The notes under the pieces are model-generated. The model was not told the origin of the DNA, did no database searches, and worked only from the letters and a program-made list of their open reading frames with translations. Source: a virus. From it: a DNA stretch of 64,000 bases. Positions 7,532 to 14,320 of this stretch are shown here, piece by piece (position 1 is the stretch's first letter; each line of letters opens with the position of its first letter). Both the position numbers and the translations under genes were made by a program. The stretch lies in IMG/VR virus record IMGVR_UViG_3300039191_000589, positions 1 through 64,000 of that record; one strand, given 5' to 3'.

Positions 7532-7606
7532 TAGCCAATTTTTTTACACTTCAATAGTGCATTTAAAAAAATTTCAAGAAAAAAATAAGCCAATTTTTTT
7601 ACACTT
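7532..7606 (+). repeat. 20-base direct repeat pair
   Basis: TAGCCAATTTTTTTACACTT at 7532-7551 recurs as AAGCCAATTTTTTTACACTT at 7587-7606, 55 bases apart. Both contain TTTACA, but neither has a -10 at 17 bases, so they are not intact early promoters. They could be protein-binding sites or promoter remnants ahead of the EWIES array. Confidence 0.6.
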
Positions 7607-7660
7607 TATGTATTTTATTAAGAATTTAATAAATAATTCCATAGGAAAGGATGAGGAGCA

Positions 7661-7942
7661 TTGATAAAAAATTTAGAAATAGTAACAACGAGAATGGAAG
7701 ATAATAAGTATATTATTATGTTAAGAAATATAGAAACAAATAAGTTAATAGAGTGGGATAAAAGTATAGCAGAAAATTTAGGGGTTAGATTGGAATTTTA
7801 TCAACATAAATTAAAAAGTTATGGGGCAAAACAAATGGCTTTTATAGATCAACTACATTTTGAAACAAAAGAAAGTATAAGTAGAGCAAAAAAGTGGATA
7901 GAATCAATTTTAATGTCAAGAACATTTAAGAGGGGTCTTTAA
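7661..7942 (+). CDS. EWIES-family protein, TTG start, 93 aa
   Basis: Opens with TTG 7661 (MIKNLEIVTTRMEDNKYIIM) behind AAAGGATGAGGAG. Family features are IAENLGVRLEFYQHKL in the middle and FETKESISRAKKWIESI with the tail LMSRTFKRG. There is no FNG turn; SYGAK stands in its place. It is preceded by the structured non-coding region and closed by a hairpin overlapping its stop. Confidence 0.8.
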   Translation: MIKNLEIVTTRMEDNKYIIMLRNIETNKLIEWDKSIAENLGVRLEFYQHKLKSYGAKQMAFIDQLHFETKESISRAKKWIESILMSRTFKRGL

Positions 7943-7960
7943 AGAGATTCCTCTTTTTTA
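7928..7960 (+). terminator. Hairpin terminator overlapping a stop codon
   Basis: AAGAGG / CCTCTT with an inner TCTTT / AAAGA pairing, then T6; the 5' arm lies within the last codons of the gene ending at 7942. Confidence 0.65.
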
Positions 7961-7983
7961 TTTTAATTGTTTTTAAAAATATA

Positions 7984-8012
7984 TTTACAAAATATAAAAA
8001 TGTTGATATAAT
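7984..8012 (+). promoter_or_regulatory. Promoter of the first EWIES operon
   Basis: TTTACA-17-TATAAT with TGA extension, 24 bases before the gene at 8036. The next canonical promoter is at 11181, so the genes from 8036 to about 11071 can form one transcript. Confidence 0.8.
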
Positions 8013-8035
8013 AAAATATAAGGAGGGATATAATA

Positions 8036-8329
8036 ATGCAAGTAAAAATAAAACGATATAATCCTAGAGAATATTATATAGTGATAAAAACAAAAATGGC
8101 AATGAATGATTTAATCTTAGATTATGAAATATCTAAAAAATTAAATCTAACAAAAGAAAAATATCGTCAAAAAATAAGAAATATAGTAAAAGATAATAGC
8201 TATATAGGAAGATTAAGTGGGGATATAATATTTTCAAATAAATCTGATGCTAAAAAAGTAAAAGAATGGATAGAATCAATATTGTTAATAAAAAAAATGG
8301 AGGAGGATAAAAATGAAATATCACGCTAA
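8036..8329 (+). CDS. EWIES-family protein, 97 aa
   Basis: Starts at ATG 8036 after AGGAGGGATATAATA. Seen in order: YYIVIKTKM strand, EISKKLNLTKEKYRQKI helix, and FSNKSDAKKVKEWIESILLIKKM. The tail EEDKNEISR extends beyond the signature and overlaps the next gene by 17 bases. Confidence 0.82.
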   Translation: MQVKIKRYNPREYYIVIKTKMAMNDLILDYEISKKLNLTKEKYRQKIRNIVKDNSYIGRLSGDIIFSNKSDAKKVKEWIESILLIKKMEEDKNEISR

Positions 8330-8918
8330 TATTGGACAAAAAATAAATGGAGTATATTATATATATTTAAGCTTTGATAAGGGAAATAAAATACCTTTTG
8401 ATGGATTTCAACAATATGGAGCAATGATTGATAAACATATAGCTGAAAAATTAAATATTTCTTATGAAGAGTACCATAATAAATTATTAAGTTATAATGG
8501 ACAATATAAACCTGATGAATATGATAAGCACCATGTATATTTTGAACATAAATATGATGTTAAAAGAGCGTTAAAGTGGGTAGAATCATTAATAATAGCA
8601 AAAAAATGGAGGGAGAAGTTAGTGGATAATATTAAAATTGAAATACAAAAAGTATTAGATAATTATATGATAATATTAAATGAAAATAACAATGATGAAT
8701 ATTATGTAGCTGATATACAAATAGCTGTTTATTTAAATATATATAATGATGAATATCAAAATCTTTTATTGAAAGTAGGAGGGCATAAAGCAGGAGGTAA
8801 AGGGGATATAATGTTTAATAATAAAGAAGATGCAAAAAAAGCAAAGGAATTAATACAATCATTATTATATACTAAAAATATGAGAGAAGAATTAATGTTA
8901 ATTAATAAAGGGGGATAA
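8313..8918 (+). CDS. Two-domain EWIES-family fusion, 201 aa
   Basis: Two complete family domains in one ORF. Domain 1 (about 1-100) carries IAEKLNISYEEYHNKLL and FEHKYDVKRALKWVESLIIAKKW. Domain 2 (about 105-195) carries IAVYLNIYNDEYQNLLL and FNNKEDAKKAKELIQSLLYTKNM. The join, around MREELVDNIKIEIQ, looks like loss of a stop and start between adjacent copies. It overlaps the preceding gene and is followed five bases later by the next. It is the only double copy in the window and suggests the fold can function in tandem or as an intramolecular dimer. Confidence 0.85.
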   Translation: MKYHANIGQKINGVYYIYLSFDKGNKIPFDGFQQYGAMIDKHIAEKLNISYEEYHNKLLSYNGQYKPDEYDKHHVYFEHKYDVKRALKWVESLIIAKKWREKLVDNIKIEIQKVLDNYMIILNENNNDEYYVADIQIAVYLNIYNDEYQNLLLKVGGHKAGGKGDIMFNNKEDAKKAKELIQSLLYTKNMREELMLINKGG

Positions 8919-8922
8919 AAAT

Positions 8923-9210
8923 ATGTATAAAATAGTTATAGATAATTTATTAAAAGATAAATATTATATTAAATTAGTTAGTAAAAAAGGAACAAAAACA
9001 TATAATAGAGATTATGATATAGCAAGAATATTAGATATACCAGTAAATGAATATAGAGAAAAATTAAATAATTTTAGAAAAAGACCATATAAAAATAGCA
9101 AAAAAGAAAGTGATATTTTATTAGATTCATATAAAAAAGCACAACAAGCAAAAGAATGGATAGAATCAGTTTTAATATCTAGTAAAATGAAAAATGGAGA
9201 TATATCATGA
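8923..9210 (+). CDS. EWIES-family protein, 95 aa
   Basis: ATG 8923 after AAAGGGGGATAAAAAT. Shows KYYIKLVSKKG, IARILDIPVNEYREKL and SYKKAQQAKEWIESVLISSKM. The strand before the signature is DILLDSY rather than the usual YFK, so the aromatic position has shifted. Ends in TGA. Confidence 0.82.
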   Translation: MYKIVIDNLLKDKYYIKLVSKKGTKTYNRDYDIARILDIPVNEYREKLNNFRKRPYKNSKKESDILLDSYKKAQQAKEWIESVLISSKMKNGDIS

Positions 9211-9228
9211 TAAGAGGGGGATAGTATT

Positions 9229-9486
9229 ATGGCAAATAAAGAAAAAATAAATATATATAAAAATAGATGTTATGGTTATTTTATATCAATTGGGGAATTA
9301 ATAGAAGCTGAACAAATAGCAAATAAAATAGAATTAAAAAAGCAAGAATATTTAAAAAAAGTTAAAAAGGAATATGGTGGAATAAGCCCTCAAGGGTTTG
9401 TAGTATATTTTAATAATAAAAAGAATGCACAACAAGCAAAAAAATGGATAGAAAAAAGATATGTATTATATCAACTAACAAAATAA
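9229..9486 (+). CDS. EWIES-family protein, 85 aa
   Basis: One of the shorter copies. ATG 9229 follows AGAGGGGGATAGTATT. The middle helix is IANKIELKKQEYLKKV, then GGISPQGFVVYFNNKKNAQQ, AKKWIEKRYVLYQL. The Ser of the signature is replaced (WIEK). Two strong hairpins follow the stop. Confidence 0.8.
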   Translation: MANKEKINIYKNRCYGYFISIGELIEAEQIANKIELKKQEYLKKVKKEYGGISPQGFVVYFNNKKNAQQAKKWIEKRYVLYQLTK

Positions 9487-9488
9487 AC

Positions 9489-9538
9489 GCTTCAATTTAT
9501 TGAAGCTAAAATCTTAGGTGGATCTTACCTAAGATTTT
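9489..9538 (+). terminator. Two adjacent hairpins within the EWIES operon
   Basis: GCTTCAAT / ATTGAAGC (9489-9506) is followed by a 12-pair stem AAAATCTTAGGT / ACCTAAGATTTT (9508-9538). The second ends in only TTTT and reaches the ribosome site of the next gene. It may attenuate or process the transcript rather than terminate it fully. Confidence 0.55.
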
Positions 9539-9557
9539 AATGAAAGGAGAATATAAT

Positions 9558-9833
9558 ATGATAAAAGCTGAAATAAGTAATACAATAGGAAGTAGTTATA
9601 TGCTTACTTTAAAAGATCATGATAAAAATAAAAGGTATGTAACAAATTCATCAATAACAGGATATTTAAATATGGAACAAGAAACATTTAATAAGCAAAT
9701 AAAAAAATATATGAATACTAAAAAATATAAGAAACACTTATCACTTATATTATTTAAAGATAAAAAACAAGCAAATAAAGCTAAAGAATGGTTGGAATCA
9801 ATATTATTAGCTAAAAAAATAAAGGGGGAATAA
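9558..9833 (+). CDS. EWIES-family protein, 91 aa
   Basis: The ATG at 9558 (MIKAEISNTIGSSYMLTLKD) is preferred. An ATG 18 bases earlier overlaps the AAAGGAG site. The middle ITGYLNMEQETFNKQI lacks the usual Tyr, and the end is FKDKKQANKAKEWLESILLAKKI. A single base separates its stop from the next start. Confidence 0.82.
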   Translation: MIKAEISNTIGSSYMLTLKDHDKNKRYVTNSSITGYLNMEQETFNKQIKKYMNTKKYKKHLSLILFKDKKQANKAKEWLESILLAKKIKGE

Positions 9834-9834
9834 T

Positions 9835-10116
9835 ATGGAATTTAAAGTAGTTAAAGCAATGGGAAGAAATAAAGATCATTATTATATAGCATTCCATGAT
9901 GGAGAGTTTTATATAGATAGTGATAGAAAAATAGCTGAAATAGTAAATTTACCTATAGAGCAATATATTTATAAATTAAAAAATAAATTTAATGCAACAA
10001 CTCTTGATTATGAATGTTTAGTATATTTTAAAAATAAGATTGAAGCAAAACAAGCAATGGAATGGTTAAGGTCAAGAATATTAATAAAAGAATTAAAAGG
10101 GGAGGGGAGGCAATAA
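9835..10116 (+). CDS. EWIES-family protein, 93 aa
   Basis: ATG 9835 follows AAAGGGGGAATA within the upstream gene end. Conserved parts: HYYIAFHDGEF, IAEIVNLPIEQYIYKL, KFNA and YFKNKIEAKQAMEWLRSRILIKEL. Arg replaces Glu in the signature (WLRSR). The stop overlaps the next ATG in TAATG, a sign of translational coupling. Confidence 0.83.
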   Translation: MEFKVVKAMGRNKDHYYIAFHDGEFYIDSDRKIAEIVNLPIEQYIYKLKNKFNATTLDYECLVYFKNKIEAKQAMEWLRSRILIKELKGEGRQ

Positions 10117-10472
10117 TGATTAAATCAATACATGATACTAAATTAAAAATAAAAGTATTAGAATATACTAATAAATATAGTATAGCATTAATTAATAAAA
10201 AAACAGAGGGAATAAGTCTTGTAGATGATGATAATATAGCAAGGTATTTAAATATATCTTTAAAAGAATATCAAAGCTACTTAATAAACAAAGGAGGAAT
10301 TAAACAAAAAGAAAATATAGTTTTTTATAATAAAGAACAAGTAAATAGAGCAAAGGAAATAATAGAGTGGTTATTAATTACTAAAAAAGATCGTAAACAA
10401 AGATCTAGAAAAACAATAAAAATAGATGTAAGTAAAGCAATAAAAGAATTAAAAGAGGAAGGGTTAATATAA
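10116..10472 (+). CDS. EWIES-family protein with basic C-terminal extension, 118 aa
   Basis: Start chosen at ATG 10116 (MIKSIHDTKLKIKVLEYTN) behind GGGGAGGGGAGG. Middle IARYLNISLKEYQSYLI and FYNKEQVNRAKEIIEWLLITKKD, where the signature reads EIIEW. About 25 further residues (RKQRSRKTIKIDVSKAIKEL) form a basic helix not found in other copies. Confidence 0.8.
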   Translation: MIKSIHDTKLKIKVLEYTNKYSIALINKKTEGISLVDDDNIARYLNISLKEYQSYLINKGGIKQKENIVFYNKEQVNRAKEIIEWLLITKKDRKQRSRKTIKIDVSKAIKELKEEGLI

Positions 10473-10496
10473 TAAGAAATAAAGAGGGAGGATAAA

Positions 10497-10775
10497 ATGA
10501 AATTTAAAATTCATAAAAATTCTAAAGATATATATTTTATAAGGCCTAAAGAGGAAGGTAAAAAATATTTTAAATATATTATGCATAAGGATTTATCAAT
10601 TGCTAATTTATTAAATATAGAATTAAAAGAATATAAAAATAAAATTAAAGATAAATTTAATATAATACAATATAAAGGGGGAGGAATATTTTTTAAAACA
10701 AGGGACGAGGCTATTAAAGCTAAGGAATGGATAGAACAACAATATATATTAAATAGATTAAGAGGGGAGGGATAA
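10497..10775 (+). CDS. EWIES-family protein, 92 aa
   Basis: ATG 10497 after GAGGGAGGATAAA. Contains IANLLNIELKEYKNKIK, KFNI and FFKTRDEAIKAKEWIEQQYILNRL. The GGG run before FFK is an unusual glycine turn. The next, broken copy begins six bases after its stop. Confidence 0.83.
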   Translation: MKFKIHKNSKDIYFIRPKEEGKKYFKYIMHKDLSIANLLNIELKEYKNKIKDKFNIIQYKGGGIFFKTRDEAIKAKEWIEQQYILNRLRGEG

Positions 10776-10780
10776 ATATA

Positions 10781-11071
10781 ATGGATATTAAAATAAAACA
10801 AAATAATGATAATTATTATTATATAAAAATAATTGTTGAAGAAGGAAATATGATAGAGAATGATTGATTTATAGCTAATTCAATAGGATTAGAATTAAAA
10901 GAATATACTAATATACTAAAAGAAAGATTTAATGCAATTGAACCTTATAAAGAATATCAATTATTTTTTAAAACTAAGATAGATATTAATAGATTTATAG
11001 AGTGGTTAGAAAGGCAATATGTATTACAAAAATTAATTAATACAAATAGTAATACAGATGTTAACATATAA
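10781..11071 (+). pseudogene. EWIES-family gene with in-frame TGA
   Basis: ATG 10781 opens MDIKIKQNNDNYYYIKIIVE. A TGA at 10868-10870 interrupts the frame, which then continues with FIANSIGLELKEYTNIL, RFNA, FFKTKIDINRFIEWLERQYV to TAA at 11071. Apart from the TGA it is a full 96-codon family member. A TGG-to-TGA change would explain it. Many neighbouring genes end in TGA, so general recoding is unlikely. Its last 18 codons are the source of the repeat array that follows. Confidence 0.8.
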
Positions 11072-11515
11072 TATAAACAATATATATTACAAGAATCAAT
11101 TAATACAAATAGTAATACAAGTGTTAACATATAACAAATTCCAATTAATAAAATTTTTGTATTATATTATAAAAAATCTATTTACAATTTAATTAAAGTA
11201 TGATATAATATAATAGAAGTTAATAAAAAATATATAAGACCAATTAATATAATGAGCTATTTATTAAAAAGGCGAATTAAACAATATATATTATAAGAAT
11301 TAATTAATACAATTAGTAATACAGATGTTAACATATAATATAAGCAATATATATTACAAAGATTAATTAATACAAATAGTAATACAAGTGTTAACATACA
11401 ATACAAATAATATATATTATAAGAATTAATTAATACAAATAGTAATACAGATGTTAACAAACAGTATATTACAAGAATTAATTAATACAAATAGTAATAC
11501 AGATATTAACTCGCC
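11018..11515 (+). repeat. Tandem repeat derived from a gene 3' end
   Basis: Six imperfect copies of a unit of about 60 bases resembling CAATATATATTACAAGAATT then AATTAATACAAATAGTAATA then CAGATGTTAACATATAATAT. Copies begin near 11018 (the coding end of the pseudogene), 11078, 11282, 11345, 11408 and 11460. A unique segment with a promoter (about 11140-11280) separates copies 2 and 3. In the gene frame the unit reads QYVLQKLINTNSNTDVNI. This fills most of the gene-free stretch 11072-11575. Confidence 0.85.
11181..11209 (+). promoter_or_regulatory. Promoter inside the repeat region
   Basis: TTTACA-17-TATAAT with TGA extension. Its transcript would carry four repeat units and the nested stems before the gene at 11576. 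Confidence 0.8.
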
Positions 11516-11549
11516 ATAATAGATATAAGCTCAATTTAGATATAGGTCT
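11237..11549 (+). ncRNA. Candidate long structured leader RNA
   Basis: Three nested complementary pairs enclose the last four repeats: AGACC 11237-11241 with GGTCT 11545-11549; GAGCT 11254-11258 with AGCTC 11528-11532; GGCGAATTAA 11271-11280 with TTAACTCGCC 11506-11515 (nine of ten). The spacings between pairs are nearly equal on both sides (12 and 12 to 13 bases). Such symmetry by chance is unlikely in this AT-rich sequence. It begins about 20 bases after the predicted transcription start. Confidence 0.45.
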
Positions 11550-11575
11550 ATTTAATTAATATAAGGAGGTAATAT

Positions 11576-11875
11576 ATGAATAATAATAAAGTAACAATTA
11601 AAGTTAAAGAACATAATGGTAACTATTATATTGAATATAGAGAAGATAGTGATTTAACAAATTATGGGATAATAACTCAATGTTTACCAGCAATAGGAGT
11701 AGCTATAAATGAAGATAAAGATAAATTTATTAAAGATATTAATAATAAATTTAATTTAAAAATAGATGAAGATACTCATATTAATTATTTTAATAAAAAG
11801 GAAATTGCTAATAAAATTGCTAATTGGATAAGATCAAAATATATATTAAATAAAATGACTAATAAGGGGAGATAA
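11576..11875 (+). CDS. EWIES-family protein, 99 aa
   Basis: ATG 11576 after AAGGAGGTAATAT. Shows NYYIEYREDSD, the turn KFNLKI and YFNKKEIANKIANWIRSKYILNKM. The middle helix is atypical (AIGVAINEDKDKFIKDI). First gene after the repeat/leader region. Confidence 0.8.
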   Translation: MNNNKVTIKVKEHNGNYYIEYREDSDLTNYGIITQCLPAIGVAINEDKDKFIKDINNKFNLKIDEDTHINYFNKKEIANKIANWIRSKYILNKMTNKGR

Positions 11876-11876
11876 T

Positions 11877-12179
11877 ATGGGATCTAATAAGTCTAATAAA
11901 TCTAATAAAAAGATTATAGTAACGAGTGGAAAAAAAGATGGTTTATATTATATTAACATTAAAGGAGTAGGCGGAAAAAGAGAGACCTTTTTAGATCCTA
12001 ATTTAATTTCTATATTATGTGGTATTAAACAAAAAGAGTATAAGAAAATTTTAAATAATAAATTTAATGGAAAACATAAAGAACATAATATATGTTTTAA
12101 TAATAAAGAAAATTATAAACAATTTGCTGATTGGTTAGAATCATTAATAGTAGCTAAAAAAATAAATAAGGAGTGGTAA
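11877..12179 (+). CDS. EWIES-family protein, 100 aa
   Basis: Starts with ATG 11877 one base after the previous stop. The N-terminus is a Ser/Asn/Lys repeat (GSNKSNKSNKK), then LYYINIKGVGGK, LISILCGIKQKEYKKIL, KFNGKH and FNNKENYKQFADWLESLIVAKKI. Phe-Ala replaces Ala-Lys before the Trp, and a conserved GKHKE linker is present. Confidence 0.82.
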   Translation: MGSNKSNKSNKKIIVTSGKKDGLYYINIKGVGGKRETFLDPNLISILCGIKQKEYKKILNNKFNGKHKEHNICFNNKENYKQFADWLESLIVAKKINKEW

Positions 12180-12180
12180 T

Positions 12181-12483
12181 ATGGAATACCAAGTAAAACC
12201 TATAAAAATGCAATTATCAACATTTAGATTGAGAAAGAAAGTATATATAATAAAAGGGATTAAGGGAGGTAGTGAGGAAGCAACGTCGGATCATCAATTG
12301 TGTAAATTGGCTGGATTATCAATAAAGGATTATAGGGATTTAGCAATGGATAAATATGGAGCTAATAGAGAAAGAAAGATAGGGATATACTTTGATGATT
12401 ATAAACGGGCTAAAGAATTCGCTAAATGGATTGAAAGGGGAATATTAGCTACAAGATTAAGGGGTAAAGTAATAAAATGGTAA
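12181..12483 (+). CDS. EWIES-family protein, divergent, 100 aa
   Basis: ATG 12181 directly follows the previous stop with an AAGGAG site inside that gene. It is more basic and slightly less AT-rich than its neighbours. LCKLAGLSIKDYRDLAM, KYGANRERK and YFDDYKRAKEFAKWIERGILATRL are recognisable, with WIER in place of WIES. Confidence 0.8.
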   Translation: MEYQVKPIKMQLSTFRLRKKVYIIKGIKGGSEEATSDHQLCKLAGLSIKDYRDLAMDKYGANRERKIGIYFDDYKRAKEFAKWIERGILATRLRGKVIKW

Positions 12484-12584
12484 TATTACAAAAGCTTTTT
12501 ATATTATAATAATAATTTTTTGTATAATAAAGCCTTTATATTACAATAAATTTTATGATATTTTGCTGAGATTCAACAATAGCA

Positions 12585-12656
12585 TGGAATAGAGAGCTTT
12601 AGAAAGCTCAGAAGCGTCTCGTGCACGGCACTAGTAGTGTACAAGCCCCCTCCATA
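12585..12656 (+). ncRNA. Candidate structured RNA
   Basis: A G+C-rich island in an otherwise very AT-rich gap (12484-12757). ATGGA near 12594 can pair with TCCAT near 12650 to close a domain. The domain holds the hairpin GAGCTTT AG AAAGCTC and a second arm CACT AGT AGTG. The sequence GTGCACGGCACTAGTAGTGT is unusual for this genome. A promoter-like AAGCCTTTATA sits about 45 bases upstream, but its -10 is poor. It does not match a tRNA cloverleaf, and I cannot name a known class. Confidence 0.45.
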
Positions 12657-12693
12657 GAGTAAAAAGTCTAATTAGAGAAAATATAAAAAAATG

Positions 12694-12722
12694 TTTACAT
12701 GATAAACAAAAATTGATATAAT
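12694..12722 (+). promoter_or_regulatory. Promoter
   Basis: TTTACA-17-TATAAT with TGA extension, ahead of the membrane protein gene at 12758. Confidence 0.8.
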
Positions 12723-12757
12723 ATAATTGTAACAAAATAAATATTAAAAGGGGGGAT

Positions 12758-13208
12758 GTGATGATAAAGCTAATTATATTAGTATATTTGATATTTGTTT
12801 TTTTAAATATTGCTACCTTTTCAATTCCATTAATAAAGAAATATTGTATTGGTTTAACATTAAAAAAAGAATATATATTAGATTTAATATTTGCAATATT
12901 AGTTCCTTTCCCATTAAATCTTAATCTTTGTAATTTTATAATTAGTAGGGTAGATAATTTTGTTTATTTAGATGTATTAAAAAGATTTAATATTAGAAAA
13001 TATTCTTTTTTAGATAAATTAGACAAACATTATAATGATCTTCCGTGGGGAACTATAAGTGAATATCAAAATTTACCTTTTAAAATAGCTAAAAAATATA
13101 AAGATAAAATTAATTGGGAAATATTAATAAAAAATTATAGGGGGCAATAAAGATGAATTAGAAAAAATTGAATCATATTATATATTAAATAAATTAAAGG
13201 GGGAATAA
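12758..13208 (+). pseudogene. Membrane protein gene frameshifted at a G5 run
   Basis: The ORF from ATG 12758 or 12761 ends at 13150 (130 aa). Two hydrophobic segments (IKLIILVYLIFVFLNIATF and LIFAILVPFPLNLNL) are followed by a soluble part with IKNYRG. At the G5 run 13140-13144 a +1 shift restores NKDELEKIESYYILNKLKGE and a stop at 13208. That tail matches NKEELKKIESYYILNKLN in the gene at 13639, so the uninterrupted form was the ancestral one. The restored tail also resembles the EWIES signature end. It could be phase variation, mutation or base error. Confidence 0.7.
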
Positions 13209-13210
13209 TA

Positions 13211-13531
13211 ATGAGTTATAATTTTCAAACTTTTGAAGTAGAAAATTCTAAAAAAAATGAATATAAAATAAAAATGAATAGTTTTGAGGGAAGTCACTTT
13301 TTATATGCTGAGAGTAAAAATAATAGACTTGAAAAAGATGATGAAATAGCAAAAATTTTAAATATGACTTTAGAGGAATATCATCAAAAATTAATTAATG
13401 ATTTTAATGGAGTTAAAAAAGAATGGGGAAATGAAATATTGGTTAATTTTAAAAATAAAGCTAATGCTATGAAAGCAATTGCTTGGGCCCAATCAAGATA
13501 TGTTGGTCTTAAATTAGGTGGTCAAATGTGA
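13211..13531 (+). CDS. EWIES-family protein, 106 aa
   Basis: ATG 13211 two bases after the restored stop at 13208, behind AAAGGGGGAATAATA. Strong family fit: IAKILNMTLEEYHQKLI, DFNGVKKEWG, FKNKANAMKAIAWAQSRYVGLKLGG. The signature is altered to AWAQS. The stop TGA overlaps the GTG of the next small ORF. Confidence 0.82.
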   Translation: MSYNFQTFEVENSKKNEYKIKMNSFEGSHFLYAESKNNRLEKDDEIAKILNMTLEEYHQKLINDFNGVKKEWGNEILVNFKNKANAMKAIAWAQSRYVGLKLGGQM

Positions 13532-13632
13532 TTAAAACATATTGTATAATGATAAGCTTTCTTTATATAGCAGGGATATTGACAACAAATCTTATTTTTT
13601 ATTTAAGAAATAATGAGATAAAAAAAATGTGA
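13528..13632 (+). CDS. Small membrane peptide, 34 aa, GTG start
   Basis: GTG 13528 overlaps the previous stop (ATGTGA) and has AGGTGG upstream. The peptide MIKTYCIMISFLYIAGILTT and following NLIFYLRNN form one hydrophobic segment with basic ends. It resembles the N-terminus of the membrane protein at 12758 (MIKLIILVYLIFVF). It seems to be the detached first half of a second copy whose remainder is the gene at 13639. Confidence 0.5.
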   Translation: MIKTYCIMISFLYIAGILTTNLIFYLRNNEIKKM

Positions 13633-13638
13633 GTAATA

Positions 13639-14106
13639 ATGAAAGATAAATATAAAAGAAAAATATTAAAAAAAAGATTTATTCCTTTTCCTCTTAGCAC
13701 ATCTTTTTTAGATGAATTATCAATAACTCAAACTATGATAATGGGGGGAATGTTACATCAATATTATAGTGATGATAAATATAGAAAACAAGTTATTGAA
13801 ATATTAAAAAGATTTAAATTAAAAGATAAATATTTAGGTAATTTTAAATATAAAATAAATTGGAAACAGATATGTAAATATCAAGATCTATCTTTAGCAT
13901 ATGTAAAAAAATATAAAAAATATATATATTGGAAAGTTCTTTTAAAAAATTATAGTGGTAATAAAGAGGAATTAAAAAAGATTGAGTCATATTATATATT
14001 AAATAAATTAAATAATGATATTAATGACGAACCTAATGATGAAGATGAATATATAATTAAATCATTATTAAAAACAGTAGAAAATTTTAAAGTAGGAAGA
14101 TATTAA
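13639..14106 (+). CDS. Paralogue of the 12758 protein, soluble part, 155 aa
   Basis: Begins MKDKYKRKILKKRFIPFPLS. Shares RFIPFPLS, a LKRFKLKDKY-type segment, INWKQICKYQDLSLAYVKKYKKYI and KNYSGNKEELKKIESYYILN with the gene at 12758. The N-terminal membrane segment is missing and is probably supplied by the small ORF just before it. After the IESYYILNKL tail comes an acidic extension (NDEPNDEDEYI). The ribosome site is weak (GTGAG), consistent with translational coupling. Confidence 0.7.
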   Translation: MKDKYKRKILKKRFIPFPLSTSFLDELSITQTMIMGGMLHQYYSDDKYRKQVIEILKRFKLKDKYLGNFKYKINWKQICKYQDLSLAYVKKYKKYIYWKVLLKNYSGNKEELKKIESYYILNKLNNDINDEPNDEDEYIIKSLLKTVENFKVGRY

Positions 14107-14220
14107 TGTATTTCTTCGTATGATTCAAAAAGTGCAGCCATAAATATATTATAATAAATATATAAAAGAGGTGATTTTTTTAACAAAAAATTTAAATTAT
14201 TTTAAAAAGGTTTTATAATT

Positions 14221-14290
14221 AGATATTAACTCTCCAGGCAAGCTGTCGAGTTAATATCTAGAGCGAAGCTCTAGGTTACAAGTAAGTTGT
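14221..14290 (+). ncRNA. Candidate structured RNA with 12-bp stem
   Basis: AGATATTAACTC (14221-14232) pairs fully with GAGTTAATATCT (14248-14259) around TCCAGGCAAGCTGTC. AGAGC GAA GCTCT and an imperfect GGTTACAA / TTGTTAC follow. The first 12 bases repeat the sequence at 11501-11512 at the end of the leader-RNA candidate, linking the two elements. Bases 14107-14220 hold no gene I can support. Confidence 0.5.
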
Positions 14291-14320
14291 TACTAAAAAA
14301 TAGTTAAAAGGGTGATGTTA

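Noticed and set aside
10868-10870. Genome-wide TGA reassignment or selenocysteine
   Set aside because: Many genes end naturally in TGA next to a good downstream start, and no selenocysteine element or suppressor tRNA is seen.
11018-11515. CRISPR array
   Set aside because: Units are contiguous, imperfect and have no unique spacers; no cas genes are present. They derive from a gene end.
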